The notes below the pieces were generated by a model. The model saw only the letters and a list, made by a program, of their open reading frames with translations. It searched no databases and was not told where the DNA came from. 64,000 bases of DNA from assembly GCA_963760715.1 (NCBI GenBank), contig CAVXDY010000001.1, positions 1-64,000 on the forward strand. Direction: 5' to 3'. Both the position numbers and the translations under genes were made by a program. Within the stretch, counting starts at the first letter, position 1. Every line of letters starts with the position of its first letter. The DNA comes from CAVXDY01 sp963760715. Its GTDB lineage: Bacteria; Actinomycetota; Thermoleophilia; Miltoncostaeales; Miltoncostaeaceae. This document shows positions 1 to 8,646 of this stretch, piece after piece.

Positions 1-356
1 CTGCTTTATCTGCTGACTTATCGTGATTTCGACGAAGCGATCGCAATCAACAACGGGGTCCCGCCAGGGTCTGACCTCAGCGATTTTCACGAACGACGTG
101 CGCGAAGCGGAGAAATTCCTGGAGCGCGGCCGGAAGCGATTGCGGCATCGCCAACGTGAACACCGGGACGAGCGGCGCAGAGATTGGGGGGGCGTTTGGC
201 GGCGAAAAGGAAACCGGGGGCGGCCGCGAGAGCGGGAGCGATTCGTGGAAGATGTATATGCGCCGGCAGACGAACACGATCAACTTTTCGACCGAATTGC
301 CATTGGCCCAGGGGATTCATTTCGGCGGCGACGACGCCGGCAGCGCGACGGCGTAA
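1..356 (+). pseudogene. Aldehyde dehydrogenase family 7 (aminoadipate-semialdehyde dehydrogenase-like), 3' end, frameshifted
   Basis: This is the C-terminal part of an ALDH7/antiquitin-type NAD-dependent dehydrogenase. In that family the enzyme oxidises alpha-aminoadipic or piperideine-derived semialdehydes in lysine breakdown. The recognisable pieces lie in different frames: FDEAIAINNG near base 30, LTSAIFTNDVREAEKFLER at 72-130, and the family-typical TSGAEIGGAFGGEKETGGG followed by MRRQTNTINFS and LPLAQGI from 156 to 330. At least two frame changes fall near 60-75 and 125-160. The 5' end lies outside the window, so the catalytic Cys region cannot be judged. The indel pattern recurs throughout the first 7 kb and suggests sequencing error as much as gene decay. 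Confidence 0.8.
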
Positions 357-370
357 CGACCTCAATTTCG

Positions 371-487
371 TCATCCTGAGCGGAGCGCAGCGGAGTCGAA
401 GGACCCCGTTGAATATTCGTGGACGGTCATTTCCAGATGGTGCCCTGCCGGCAATTCCACGGGGTCCCTCGACTTCGCTCGGGATGA
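371..487. repeat. REP-like inverted repeat element
   Basis: Two imperfect inverted arms, TCATCCTGAGCG...GTCGAAGGACCCCG (371-408) and CGGGGTCCCTCGACTTCGCT...GGGATGA (460-487), flank about 50 bases of unrelated sequence. Elements of this TCATCCTGAGCG...GGGATGA type are scattered between genes in many soil bacterial genomes. It lies between two convergent genes and may also act as a bidirectional transcription stop. Confidence 0.7.
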
Positions 488-502
488 CAGCGCTTTGCCA
501 CT

Positions 503-1761
503 CTATCCAGCAAACGCCGGCATTCCCGTGATCTGCTCACCGAGCACTAACAAATGGACGTCGTGCGTGCCCTCGTAGGTTTTCACGCTTTCGAGGTTGC
601 ACATGTGCCGGAAACACTGGGCTCATCGAGGATTCCCACACCGCCCATGATGTCGCGTGCGGTGCGAGCGGCATCGAGCGCGATCTCGACGTTATTCATC
701 TTGGCCATGGAAATGTGGTAGTGGCGCGCTGTACCGGTGTCTTTCAATTGCGCCAGGCGATGGGCCAGCAGTTGAGCCTTCGTGATGTCGGTAAGCATGC
801 GCGCCAACTTTGCCTGCACCAGTTGGAAACCGCCGATCGGACGGTCGAATTGCACCCGGCTCATCGCATATTGCCGCGCCTCGTCGAAACACGCCATCGC
901 CGCCCCGATTGCGCCCCAGGCAATTCCGTAACGCGCCTGATTAAGACATAAGAGTGGGGATTTCACCCCACTGCTCTGCGGCAACAACGCACTGGCCGGT
1001 ATGACGCAGTCGTCGAATTCGAGACTCGCGGTCAACGCCGCCCGGAGCGAAAGTTTGCCTTCAATTAGTGACGATTTGAAACCCGGCGTGTTCTTCTCGA
1101 CCAGAAACCCGCGTATCGCGCCAGCATTGTCCGAGTTGAGCGTTGGACGTTTGCCCTCTGGGTCGACACCGGCTTCGCCCTCGACCTTGGCCCACACGAT
1201 CGCCACATCGGCGATGGTGCCGTTGCCAATCCACTTCTTCACCCCACTGATAGAATAACCGTCGGCGGTCTTCCGCGCACAGCAGCGCAGACCACCGGGA
1301 TTCGAGCCGAAGTCGGGTTCGGTGAGGGCAAAACAACCGAGCTTCGTGCCCAGCGCCAGTGCCGGTAGCCAGCGTTTTTTTTGTTCTTCCGACCCGAACA
1401 GATTGATCGCCATCATGGCGAGCGACCCTTGGACGGAGGCGAAGGTGCGCAATCCACTGTCGCCACGCTCGAGCTCCTGCATCATCAGCCCGGCGGCGAC
1501 ACTCCCGAGCCCGGCACAGCCGTAGCCTGTGATGCTCGGTCCGAAGGCGCCGAGCTGGGCGAGTTCGGGCACCAGCTCCATCGGGAAGGTGCCGTCGCGA
1601 TAGTGTTGCGCGACGACCGGCAGAAAGCGCTCCTGCACCCAGCGGCGCACGGCATCGCGTGTGCGACGCTCGTCCGTCGTCAGCAGTTCCTCGAGATTAT
1701 AGAAGTCGACCGCTTCGAACGTTGGCATCGGGTTGCAGCCTAGCAGCGGCCGCGCTTCCAC
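503..1761 (-). pseudogene. Acyl-CoA dehydrogenase, glutaryl-CoA dehydrogenase-like, frameshifted near the 3' end
   Basis: This is an FAD-dependent acyl-CoA dehydrogenase. Its closest resemblance is to glutaryl-CoA dehydrogenase, which oxidises and decarboxylates glutaryl-CoA in lysine/tryptophan catabolism. Visible motifs include ITGYGCAG and ELERGDSGLRTFASVQGSL, the flavin/substrate segment CFALTEPDFGSNPGG, and the C-terminal helical domain MSRVQFDRPIGGFQLVQAKL. The main frame stops at 583, but the family tail HMCNLESVKTYEGTHDVHLL, which holds the expected catalytic Glu of YEGTHD, continues in another frame to a TAG at 503-505. One indel therefore lies at about 605-625. The start could be at 1761 or at the internal ATG near 1728 (MPTFEAVDFYNL). 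Confidence 0.82.
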
Positions 1762-1790
1762 TTCAACTCAGATTGCCGTGTACCAAGGAG

Positions 1791-1842
1791 GGGCGGTTTG
1801 AAACCGCCCACCCTCTTAATAAACGGCGATTGAAAATCGCCG
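1791..1842. repeat. Pair of perfect hairpins between genes
   Basis: Two adjacent palindromes, GGGCGGTTTGAAACCGCCC (1791-1809) and CGGCGATTGAAAATCGCCG (1824-1842), fill the gap between the PrpD-family and acyl-CoA dehydrogenase genes. Both genes read on the minus strand, so the hairpins could form an intercistronic terminator or mRNA-stabilising element, or be another REP family. Confidence 0.6.
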
Positions 1843-1878
1843 CTTGAGCTTCCCAGGCGCGAATGCTGATGACCAGCT

Positions 1879-3312
1879 TTACCGGGCCGTGGTCAGCTCG
1901 AAGAGTCCGCCAAGGTTCCTGGCCGTCTCCATGCTCATGATGAAACTCTGCAGCTTCTTGCACTGATCCTTGCCAATGACATCGCCGCCCAGCGCCGTGA
2001 ACTTCACCGCGATTTCTTCCTCGGTCATGGGATCGCGCGGATCACCCTTGGGAACATCGACGCGCGTGGAGTGTGACGCGCCGCCATTGGTCGTGATGGT
2101 TACGCGGCTCGGTTGAAACTTGGGAAAGAGTGCTTCGAACTCCTGGTTGGCGACCACTTTCACTTTGTCCATGATTGGAATGAGCGCCTTATCCAGCACG
2201 CGTTCTTCGCGGAATTGCAACGGCGTGACCATGCCGTCGACCAGTCCGGCGGCCATGCAATAAGGGAGCGAATGATCGGCGGTTTCCTTGGAGTCCGGTC
2301 GATACTTGTGCGGATCGCCCAGGATGTCGGCGGCGCGGGCGATCACTTCCACTTTAATTTCCTTCACGTCTTCCGCCTTGATGTTGTGCTCCTTGACCGT
2401 CTTCATCATGGCGGTGAGGGGAGAGTGACTGAGCGCTTCGATCGGGAAACTCTTCATCCCGCAATCCAGAATGCGGTAGTGGGAGTCCTTTGAGTTGGGG
2501 AGATCTTTGACCAGCTCCTCGGCGTCGAAGGTGGCTGGTTTACCTTCGTACTGCACATGCTTGAACACGGCGAACAAACCTTCCTTGCCATCGATGATGT
2601 GCTCGGGACCGGAAAATCCGCCGCGAGCCAGAAGCGCGCTCTCGGCGCCCATGCGCCCCGCCCACGGATCAACCGTGTTCTTCATGTTAGTCAACTTTCC
2701 CGCCGTCACCGCGCCCGGACAAAATGTGCGCGAAGCGCTGATGCCCATGGCTGAGACCATTTGCGCCGGCGTGAGATTCAGCACTCGACCCGCCGCGATC
2801 GGCGCCGCGAACGCGCTCAAGGTGGCGTGATGCCAGCCGTATTCCCGCACACCCGGCCGGCCCACTTCGCAAAGACGCATTTCAATTTCGTAGGCGATGA
2901 TGGTGGCGAGAATCAAATCCTGGCCACCCAGACCCTCGCTTTCGCACAACGCCAGCGGCGCGGCGATGAGATCGCTGGGATGGCACGGATCCGATTTCCA
3001 ATAGATGTCGTTGTAATCCATCGCGCGGATCATGTGGCCATTCAGAAACGACGCATCGACCGGATTGGTCTTGAAGCCGGAGACGAACGAGGTGGCTTTG
3101 CTGTTGCCGCTGCCCATGGCGCGATAATGTTTGAGCAGGATCCTGGCGTCGTCTTGCTGACTGCCGCCAAGCGCGCAGCCAATGGAGTCGAACCAGAATA
3201 GTTTCGCCGCCTGAATCGCGGCGGGAGAAAGATGCTCGTATTTCAGCGCGCACGCCCATTCGGCGATGATTTGGGACAGGAGACGTTTCGATTCGGTTGA
3301 TGATTGGGCCAT
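1879..3312 (-). CDS. MmgE/PrpD family protein (2-methylcitrate dehydratase-like)
   Basis: This 477-residue protein belongs to the MmgE/PrpD family, whose known members dehydrate 2-methylcitrate or act on related tricarboxylates (2-methylcitrate dehydratase, aconitate decarboxylase). Supporting segments are the N-terminal LFWFDSIGCALGG, the family core HMIRAMDYNDIYWKSDPCHP, the helical stretch WHHATLSAFAAPIAAGRVL, and the C-terminal lid domain SHSTRVDVPKGDPRDPMTEE. Length matches the family, and this is one of the few intact frames in the left arm. The acyl-CoA dehydrogenase gene is next to it on the same strand, suggesting short-chain acid catabolism. The true substrate cannot be told from sequence. 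Confidence 0.9.
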   Translation of the reverse strand: MAQSSTESKRLLSQIIAEWACALKYEHLSPAAIQAAKLFWFDSIGCALGGSQQDDARILLKHYRAMGSGNSKATSFVSGFKTNPVDASFLNGHMIRAMDYNDIYWKSDPCHPSDLIAAPLALCESEGLGGQDLILATIIAYEIEMRLCEVGRPGVREYGWHHATLSAFAAPIAAGRVLNLTPAQMVSAMGISASRTFCPGAVTAGKLTNMKNTVDPWAGRMGAESALLARGGFSGPEHIIDGKEGLFAVFKHVQYEGKPATFDAEELVKDLPNSKDSHYRILDCGMKSFPIEALSHSPLTAMMKTVKEHNIKAEDVKEIKVEVIARAADILGDPHKYRPDSKETADHSLPYCMAAGLVDGMVTPLQFREERVLDKALIPIMDKVKVVANQEFEALFPKFQPSRVTITTNGGASHSTRVDVPKGDPRDPMTEEEIAVKFTALGGDVIGKDQCKKLQSFIMSMETARNLGGLFELTTAR

Positions 3313-3671
3313 GATGATTTTTCGGATTGTTGGATTACGACTTTGATCGGGCTGCGCGGATTTTCAAGCCGCAGATAAAAGTGGTCTATTGGCGCTGTAG
3401 CCGCCTCGCTCGGTCGAGGCGCAGGCGCGAGTTGCTCACGCAGCACGGCGACTCCGAAAGGATTCGCAAGTGGACGGGATCGCCGTAACCCGAGCTGACG
3501 TGAGGCAATTTTTTGGGGCGGTCGCATATGCGGTCGTTGGTTGGCAATTGGTCCAAGTCGCGACCCAGGTTTCCAATCTTTGAAATTCCGAATTGGCCCC
3601 GGCGTTCGCCAAGCTGGCAATCAAATTTGTGAATTGTGGTTTGCGGTCCGTTTATGCATACTGCGTAATGC
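3313..3671. other. Intergenic region with one hairpin and a TGCGTAATGCATGATGCG motif
   Basis: No convincing gene is seen in these 359 bases between divergent genes. They hold a hairpin CGCCTCG-CTCGGT-CGAGGCG at 3402-3421, resembling repeats common in the same kind of genomes. Near 3655-3685 is a TGCATACTGCGTAATGCATG-type degenerate repeat that overlaps the start of the ATPase gene. Promoters for both flanking genes must lie here but none can be assigned. Confidence 0.5.
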
Positions 3672-4820
3672 ATGATGCGTAATCCAATTAACCCTTTCGA
3701 ATACGGTGGAGTGGTGGCAGAGAACGCTTTCTGCAATCGAGTCAGGGAAAAGGCGGATCTGGCGAAGGCGATCCGCAATCACGAAAAGCTATTTGTCTTT
3801 TCTGAGCGCCGCTTCGGCAAGACATCACTGGTGCAGAGGGTGCTGGCGGGCTTCTCAAAAAAATCGGCCGTTTGCGCCTACGTCGATCTTTGGCCAACCG
3901 ACAACGAGGCGACATTTGTCACCGCGCTGGCCAAGGCCATCACGCAATCGATGAGTTCCTCCGTGGGGAAGCTTCTGGAGACCGGGAAAAACCTTTTCAG
4001 CAATCTGGCGCCGAGCGTGACCCTCGACGAGGAAGGAAAGCCGGAGGTTAACTTCGGGATATCCCGGCACACCCGTCTCGTTCCGGCCCTGGACGAAGTC
4101 CTGGAGACTCCAGCGAAGATCGCGGCGCAACACCATCGCGATGTCGTGATCGTGTTCGACGAATTTCAGCAGGTCCTCGAATACAGGAGTGATCGGGTGG
4201 AGAAAAAACTTCGGAGCGTTATCCAAAACCATCGTGAGGTCGCCTACATCTTTCTCGGGAGCCGAAAGCATCTGATCGAAAAAATGTTCATGGATCGCTC
4301 GCGACCGCTCTACCGCGCGGGGGGTCATTATCCGCTCGGGCCGATTACGGAAGAACATTGGGCGCCGTTCATCCGGGAACGATTTGCGGCTGCCGGAAAA
4401 AAGATCAACCCCGGCTTGATCCATTCCATCTGTGAACAGACACAGGGGCACCCGTTCTATACGCAGCATCTCGCCACGCGCTCTGGGAGTTGTGCGAACC
4501 GGGAGCCGGCCGTGAGTGAGGAGTTGATTAAGGACGCACTCGGGCTCCTGCTGGAGCGCGAAAACTACGCCTACTCGACTTTGTGGGAATCGCTCGCCAT
4601 CAATGAGCGCAAGTTCCTCAAAGGCCTCGCCAGCGAAGCTGCGACCCTCAAGCCGTTCGCGGGGGAATTTGTGCGGCGTTCTGGGCTCGGCTCGCCTTCC
4701 AACGCGCAGCGCGCCGTTGATGGGTTGCTCGATCGCGATGTGATCGATCGGGAGAACGGCTCGTACTTCATCACCGACCGCTTCTTTCGGCTCTGGGTGC
4801 AACGAGTCCAATTGCCCTGA
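3672..4820 (+). CDS. AAA ATPase with compensated frameshift
   Basis: This is a stand-alone P-loop ATPase of about 380 residues, like the archaeal-type/MNS-clade ATPases whose cellular role is generally unknown. The Walker A-like loop is SERRFGKTS (residues 44-52, Lys50-Thr51) and Walker B is VVIVFDEFQQV (about 157-167). A C-terminal winged-helix-like part ends in GSYFITDRFFRLWVQ. Between about 4470 and 4515 the frame reads LATRSGSCANREPA, while the +2 frame reads HALWELCEPGAG, which fits the family. Two opposite indels therefore appear to scramble about 15 residues. The start may be ATG 3672 or ATG 3675. Confidence 0.78.
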   Translation: MMRNPINPFEYGGVVAENAFCNRVREKADLAKAIRNHEKLFVFSERRFGKTSLVQRVLAGFSKKSAVCAYVDLWPTDNEATFVTALAKAITQSMSSSVGKLLETGKNLFSNLAPSVTLDEEGKPEVNFGISRHTRLVPALDEVLETPAKIAAQHHRDVVIVFDEFQQVLEYRSDRVEKKLRSVIQNHREVAYIFLGSRKHLIEKMFMDRSRPLYRAGGHYPLGPITEEHWAPFIRERFAAAGKKINPGLIHSICEQTQGHPFYTQHLATRSGSCANREPAVSEELIKDALGLLLERENYAYSTLWESLAINERKFLKGLASEAATLKPFAGEFVRRSGLGSPSNAQRAVDGLLDRDVIDRENGSYFITDRFFRLWVQRVQLP

Positions 4821-4904
4821 CTTCCCACCTGTCCTGACGAATGGAGAAATGAAGACCGACAACTTCTTCACGTGCAATCCCGGAGCAAGATGGCCTAACT
4901 ATCT

Positions 4905-5269
4905 CACGGGTTATCTGGACTTGAAGGAAGGCAAGAACGAAAGCGCGCTCGCTCGTTTCGCGCGTCGGACGAACCCTTCCAGCTGACCGGGACAGCGATG
5001 GTCGAACACACGCTCGGTCACGCGCGAGAATCGGAACAAGCACTGGAAGCGCTGAAGACGAAATACACGGCTGGGTCGGCCTTTCAGATCGCTGCGATCT
5101 ACGCCTGGCGTGGCGTGGAAAAGGACTCCGCGCTTTCGAATGGCTCGATCGTGCCTACGACCAGCACGATGCCGGCATGCCGCGCCTGCGTTACGATCCG
5201 ACGATCGCCAGCTTGCACGATGATCCGCGTTTCGCGGCGCTGGTGAAGAAGATGGGGTTATCGGAATGA
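4905..5269 (+). pseudogene. C-terminal stub of a TolB/TPR membrane protein (first tandem copy)
   Basis: Only the last 120 or so residues of a TPR-type protein can be read, across several frames: YLDLKEGKNESALARF, FQLTGTAMVEHTLGHARESE, AFQIAAIYAWRG, then after an indel near 5120-5145 EWLDRAYDQHDAGMPRLRYD and DDPRFAALVKKMGLSE, ending at TGA 5267-5269. The stop overlaps the ATG of the next gene (ATGA). The same family has this C-terminus downstream of TPR repeats, so this looks like a truncated upstream paralogue of that gene. No N-terminal part is found between it and the ATPase gene. Confidence 0.7.
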
Positions 5270-6930
5270 ATCCACGCAACTTTGTTTCCGAGCTGAAACG
5301 CCGTAACGCATCCGTTTCGCGGGGCTGTATCTGGTCGGCGCGTGGTTGATCGTGCAGGTGGCGGGAACGGTGCTGCCGATGTTCGGCGCGCCGGAGTGGT
5401 TACCGCGCACCATGGTACTCCTGCTCGTGATCGGTTTTATTCCGGCGCTCGTTTTCAGCTGGGCTTTCGAGCTGACGCCGCAGGGTTTGAAGCGCGACGA
5501 AGAGGTGCCACCGGAACAATCGATCGCGCCGCAAACCGGACGCCGAATGAATCGCCTGATCATCGCTGTGCTAGTGCTGGCGCTGGCCTATTTTGCTTTC
5601 GATAAGTTTGTGCTGACTCCGCGGCGCACAGCCGCCTTGCCAGGCGAACAAAAGGCGGCGGTCGACACCAAGTCCGTCGCCGTGCTCGCGTTCACCAATC
5701 TCAGCGACGACAAGGGAAGCGAATATTTCTCCGACGGCATCAGCGAGGAGCTGCTGACTGTGCTGCAAAAAATTCCCGGGCTGCACGTCGCGGCGCGGAC
5801 CTCGGCGTTTTCGTTCAAGGGCAAGAATGCGACGGCGCAGGAGATCGGCCAGAAACTCGGCGTGGCCTATCTGGTCGAGGGCAGCGTGCGCAAATCCGGC
5901 GAGGCGTGCGGATCGCCGCCCGCCTCACCCGGGCCGACACCGGCGAGGAGCTCTGGTCGGAAAATTACACGCGCGATCTGAAGGACGTGTTCGCAGTGCA
6001 AAGCGAGCTCGCCCAGACAATCGTTGGACAGTTGCGCGGTCGGCTGACCGGTGGCGCGATGCGGATCAACGGCGAAAGCAGAAAATCCAGGCCGAGGTGC
6101 AGGCAGCGGAAAAAGGCGGAACGAAAAACGTCGAGGCGCATGAAGCCTACCTGCAGGGCCGCTTTTTCATCAATCGCCACTCAGAAAAAGAAACGGACCA
6201 AGCCCGGGCTGCCTTTGAACGCGCGGTGCAATTCGATCCCAATTTCGCGCTCGCATGGGCGGGGCTGGCCCAGACCCACATCTGGTATTGCAACTATGCC
6301 ACCGAGGGAGGCCAGAAAGGCTTCAACGCTCATCTGGCCGCCGCGCGCGAGTCGGTGGAAGAGCGCTCTCGCGATTGAACCAGACTTGCCGGAAGCGTTG
6401 TTCGCCCGGTCGGTGATCGAAACCAATTTCGATTATAATTGGAAAGGTGCGGCCGAAACGTTGCGCAAGGCTCTCGCTCTGGCGCCGGAGGATCCGGCGC
6501 TGCTCATGCAGGCGGGAAATCTTGCGTCAGTTCGCGGCGATACAACACAGGCCAGGATCTCTTCCGCCACGCGGTCGCGGTGGACCCGGTGAATGCCCAG
6601 GCCCGGGCGTTTCTCGCGTCCAGTCTGACGTCGTTAGGGCATTACGCGGAAGCGCGCGCGGAATACGCGCGGGTGATTGAGTTGAATCCGTCGGCCCCAA
6701 ATTCCCATGCCAGTGTCGGCCTGTGTTATCTTTTGGAAGGTAAATTTGAAGAAGCGGCCGCGGCCGCGCAAAAGGATGCGGCCGACTGGGCACGGCTCCT
6801 CGTCGTGAGCTCCGCTCGCTGGAGTCAAAAACGAGTCGCCGAATCCGATGCGGCATTGAGAGAGTTGATCGCAAAAAACGGCGAAACCGCTGCCTATCAG
6901 ATCGCCGACGTTTACGGGTATCGGAATGAC
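5266..6930 (+). pseudogene. TolB/FlgO-like and TPR-repeat membrane protein, multiply frameshifted and 3' truncated
   Basis: The reading starts MNPRNFVSELKRRNA at 5266 and after a lost base near 5310 continues IRFAGLYLVGAWLIVQVAG. It has two N-terminal membrane segments, then the TolB/FlgO-like domain SVAVLAFTNLSDDKGSEYF...GISEELLTVLQKIPGL and WSENYTRDLKDVFAVQSELA, then TPR repeats (AFERAVQFDPNFALAWAGLA, YARVIELNPSAPNSHASVG). Indels are apparent near 5310, 5905, 6070-6100, 6365 and 6540. The homology runs out at TAAYQIADVYGYRNDRD (about 6930), 60 or so residues before the end expected from the upstream stub. Proteins of this type are often linked to transmembrane signalling, but no function is established here. 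Confidence 0.75.
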
Positions 6931-7044
6931 AGAGACGCACCGGAACGCGTTTGGGCCGGGCGGACCCGAGATCCCAATGCTGATGCGGGATCCTGCATCC
7001 GATGCAGGATCCGGGGCCCGACCCCAGCTTTCGCCGGGGCCGAG
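6931..7044. other. Junction segment between two unlike DNAs, palindrome-rich
   Basis: The TPR reading frame loses homology at its left edge and a headless tRNA begins at its right edge. It contains a near-perfect palindrome GGATCCTGCATC-C-GATGCAGGATCC (6988-7012) followed by GGGGCCCGACCCC and AGCTTTCGCCGGGG, which resemble dispersed extragenic palindromes of proteobacterial genomes. No gene is seen. Composition shifts to very high GC just after it. Confidence 0.6.
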
Positions 7045-7087
7045 CTGTTAAGCGGAGGGTTGCAGGTTCGAGTCCTGCCCGAGGAGC
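7045..7087 (+). tRNA. tRNA-Asn(GTT), 3' half only
   Basis: CTGTTAA (7045-7051) is a standard tRNA-Asn anticodon loop with anticodon GTT. It is followed by the anticodon-stem 3' strand GCGGA, a variable loop, and a T arm GCAGG-TTCGAGT-CCTGC (7062-7078). The 3' acceptor strand CCGAGGA (7079-7085) and discriminator G come next. The matching 5' acceptor TCCTCGG, D arm and the 5' anticodon strand TCCGC are absent upstream, where the sequence is GGGGCCGAG. It cannot be a functional tRNA as assembled. A terminator follows at once. Confidence 0.75.
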
Positions 7088-7098
7088 TTCTCGAAAGA

Positions 7099-7120
7099 CC
7101 CGCACACGGCGGGGTTTTCT
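7099..7120 (+). terminator. Rho-independent terminator behind the tRNA remnant
   Basis: The stem CCCGC (7099-7103) and GCGGG (7109-7113) closes a loop ACACG and is followed by GTTTTCTT. It lies 12 bases past the tRNA-Asn acceptor, the usual place for a tRNA terminator, which supports the tRNA assignment. Confidence 0.65.
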
Positions 7121-7230
7121 TATGCCCAACTCGGCCGGACTCAGGGACTGGGCGCGCTCGGCGACGCCCGCGCGCTACCGGCACTCGAAGTCGCACTGCA
7201 GGACCCATCCCGCGAGGTCACCATGCTCGA
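7121..7230 (+). pseudogene. Possible HEAT-repeat protein fragment
   Basis: One frame reads YAQLGRTQGLGALGDARALP followed by ALEVALQDPSREVTMLE, which looks like a HEAT/PBS-lyase repeat (GALGDxRALPxLxxAL). There is no upstream start, and the homology-like pattern stops by about 7230. It may be a gene relic or chance coding-like sequence. The remaining bases to the aminotransferase start at 7429 show nothing recognisable except its ribosome site. Confidence 0.3.
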
Positions 7231-7428
7231 GTCGGCGCCGGATCACATCACCGACGACTTCGGCCGGCGCCCCTCTGAGACGGGGGCGCCCCACGGACTG
7301 AGATCGCGCGGGTACCTGGCAGCCGGCATCCGGGGATTCGCTGATGGCAGCGCGCGATCCGGGCGCAACGCTCGTGATGATTGTTGCGAGTCAGGCGACA
7401 CCTGACGGATCAGCCCAGAGGAGACAAC

Positions 7429-8625
7429 ATGGGCACGCTCGTCCAACCTCACATCCCTCCCCGCGTCTCGAGCCGCACCTCCCATTTCGTCCTGCCCAAG
7501 CAGTGGGCGTCGATGCGCAAGGCGGAGGCGCTGGAGCGCGACACCGGCAAGCGCGTGATCCACTTCGAGAAGGGCGACTTCCAGGGCGAGGAGTTTCGTC
7601 CCGCCCCCCACATCATGGAGGCGTGTGCCAAGGCGATCGCCGACGGGCACGTGCGCTACGTCCCGGGCCCGGGCCTGCCCGAGTTGCGCGACGCGATCGC
7701 CGAGGAGGCCACCAAGCGCGGCCGGCCGACGGTGCGCGAGGAGGTGCTGGTCACGATGGGCGCCAAGCACGCCCTCACCCAGTCCCTGCTCACGGTCGTC
7801 GACCAGGGCGATGAGGTGATCTTCCCGAACCCCGGCTACCCGCCGGATGAGTTCTGGATCACCTACGCCGGCGGCACCGTGATCTACGCCCCGCTGGTCG
7901 AGCCCGACTTCCACTTCGACCTCGACTCGCTGCAGAGCCTGATCACGCCCAAGACCAAGATGCTGATCATCAACTCACCCCAGCGGCCCAACGGCATGAC
8001 CGTCGGCCAGCTGGAGGAGATCGCCGCGATCTGCGCCGAGCACAACGTGATCGTGCTCACCGACGAGATCTTCAGCCACATGGTCTACGCGCCGGCCGAG
8101 CACAGGACGATCGCCGCCGTCCCCGGGATGGCCGACCGCTCGATCCTGGTCGACACCTTCTCGAAGACCTACATCATGACCGGGTTCCGGATCGGCTGGT
8201 GCGTGGCCAACAAGGACCTGATCACCACGATGGACATCTTCCAGCAGAACTCGGTCACCAACGTGCCCGCCTTCGTCCAGCTGGCGGCCCTCGCGGCGAT
8301 CACCGGCCCCCAGGACCACGTCGCGGCCATCACCGCGCTCCTCCAGGCCAAGCGCGACAAGACCGTCGCGGCCCTGAACGCGATGGACGGCATCGAGTGC
8401 CCGACGCCGGAGGGCAGCTTCTACGTCTTCCCGGACATCCGCGCCACCGGCATGACCGCCCAGCAGTTCGCCGACCACCTGATCGAGAACCACCAGGTGG
8501 GCGTCGTGGCCGGCTCGGCCTTCGGCGACCGCGGCGAGGGACACATCCGGCTCACCTACGCCTGCCCGGACGACGTCCTCGAGGAGGGCCTCGACCGCAT
8601 CCGCCAGGGCCTGGCGAACCTCTAG
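7429..8625 (+). CDS. PLP-dependent aminotransferase, class I/II fold
   Basis: This 398-residue cytosolic aminotransferase belongs to the aspartate aminotransferase fold I family. The Schiff-base lysine lies in DTFSKTYIMTGFRIGW, the cofactor Asp in VIVLTDEIFSHMVY, and the glycine-containing substrate region in RYVPGPGLPELRDAIA. The ATG at 7429 is preceded by GAGGAGACAAC, so it is preferred over the upstream in-frame start at 7381. An oddity is NSPQRPNG where most relatives have NxPxNPTG, so Arg sits where the PLP O3'-binding Asn is expected. The AhpD-like gene follows after 21 bases, probably in the same transcript. The amino donor is unknown. Confidence 0.88.
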   Translation: MGTLVQPHIPPRVSSRTSHFVLPKQWASMRKAEALERDTGKRVIHFEKGDFQGEEFRPAPHIMEACAKAIADGHVRYVPGPGLPELRDAIAEEATKRGRPTVREEVLVTMGAKHALTQSLLTVVDQGDEVIFPNPGYPPDEFWITYAGGTVIYAPLVEPDFHFDLDSLQSLITPKTKMLIINSPQRPNGMTVGQLEEIAAICAEHNVIVLTDEIFSHMVYAPAEHRTIAAVPGMADRSILVDTFSKTYIMTGFRIGWCVANKDLITTMDIFQQNSVTNVPAFVQLAALAAITGPQDHVAAITALLQAKRDKTVAALNAMDGIECPTPEGSFYVFPDIRATGMTAQQFADHLIENHQVGVVAGSAFGDRGEGHIRLTYACPDDVLEEGLDRIRQGLANL

Positions 8626-8646
8626 CAATCCGGGAGGAGACCCACA

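Noticed and set aside
7045..7430. Phage or integrative element inserted at tRNA-Asn
   Set aside because: No integrase, second attachment copy or phage gene is visible on either side; a truncated tRNA alone is better explained by misassembly.
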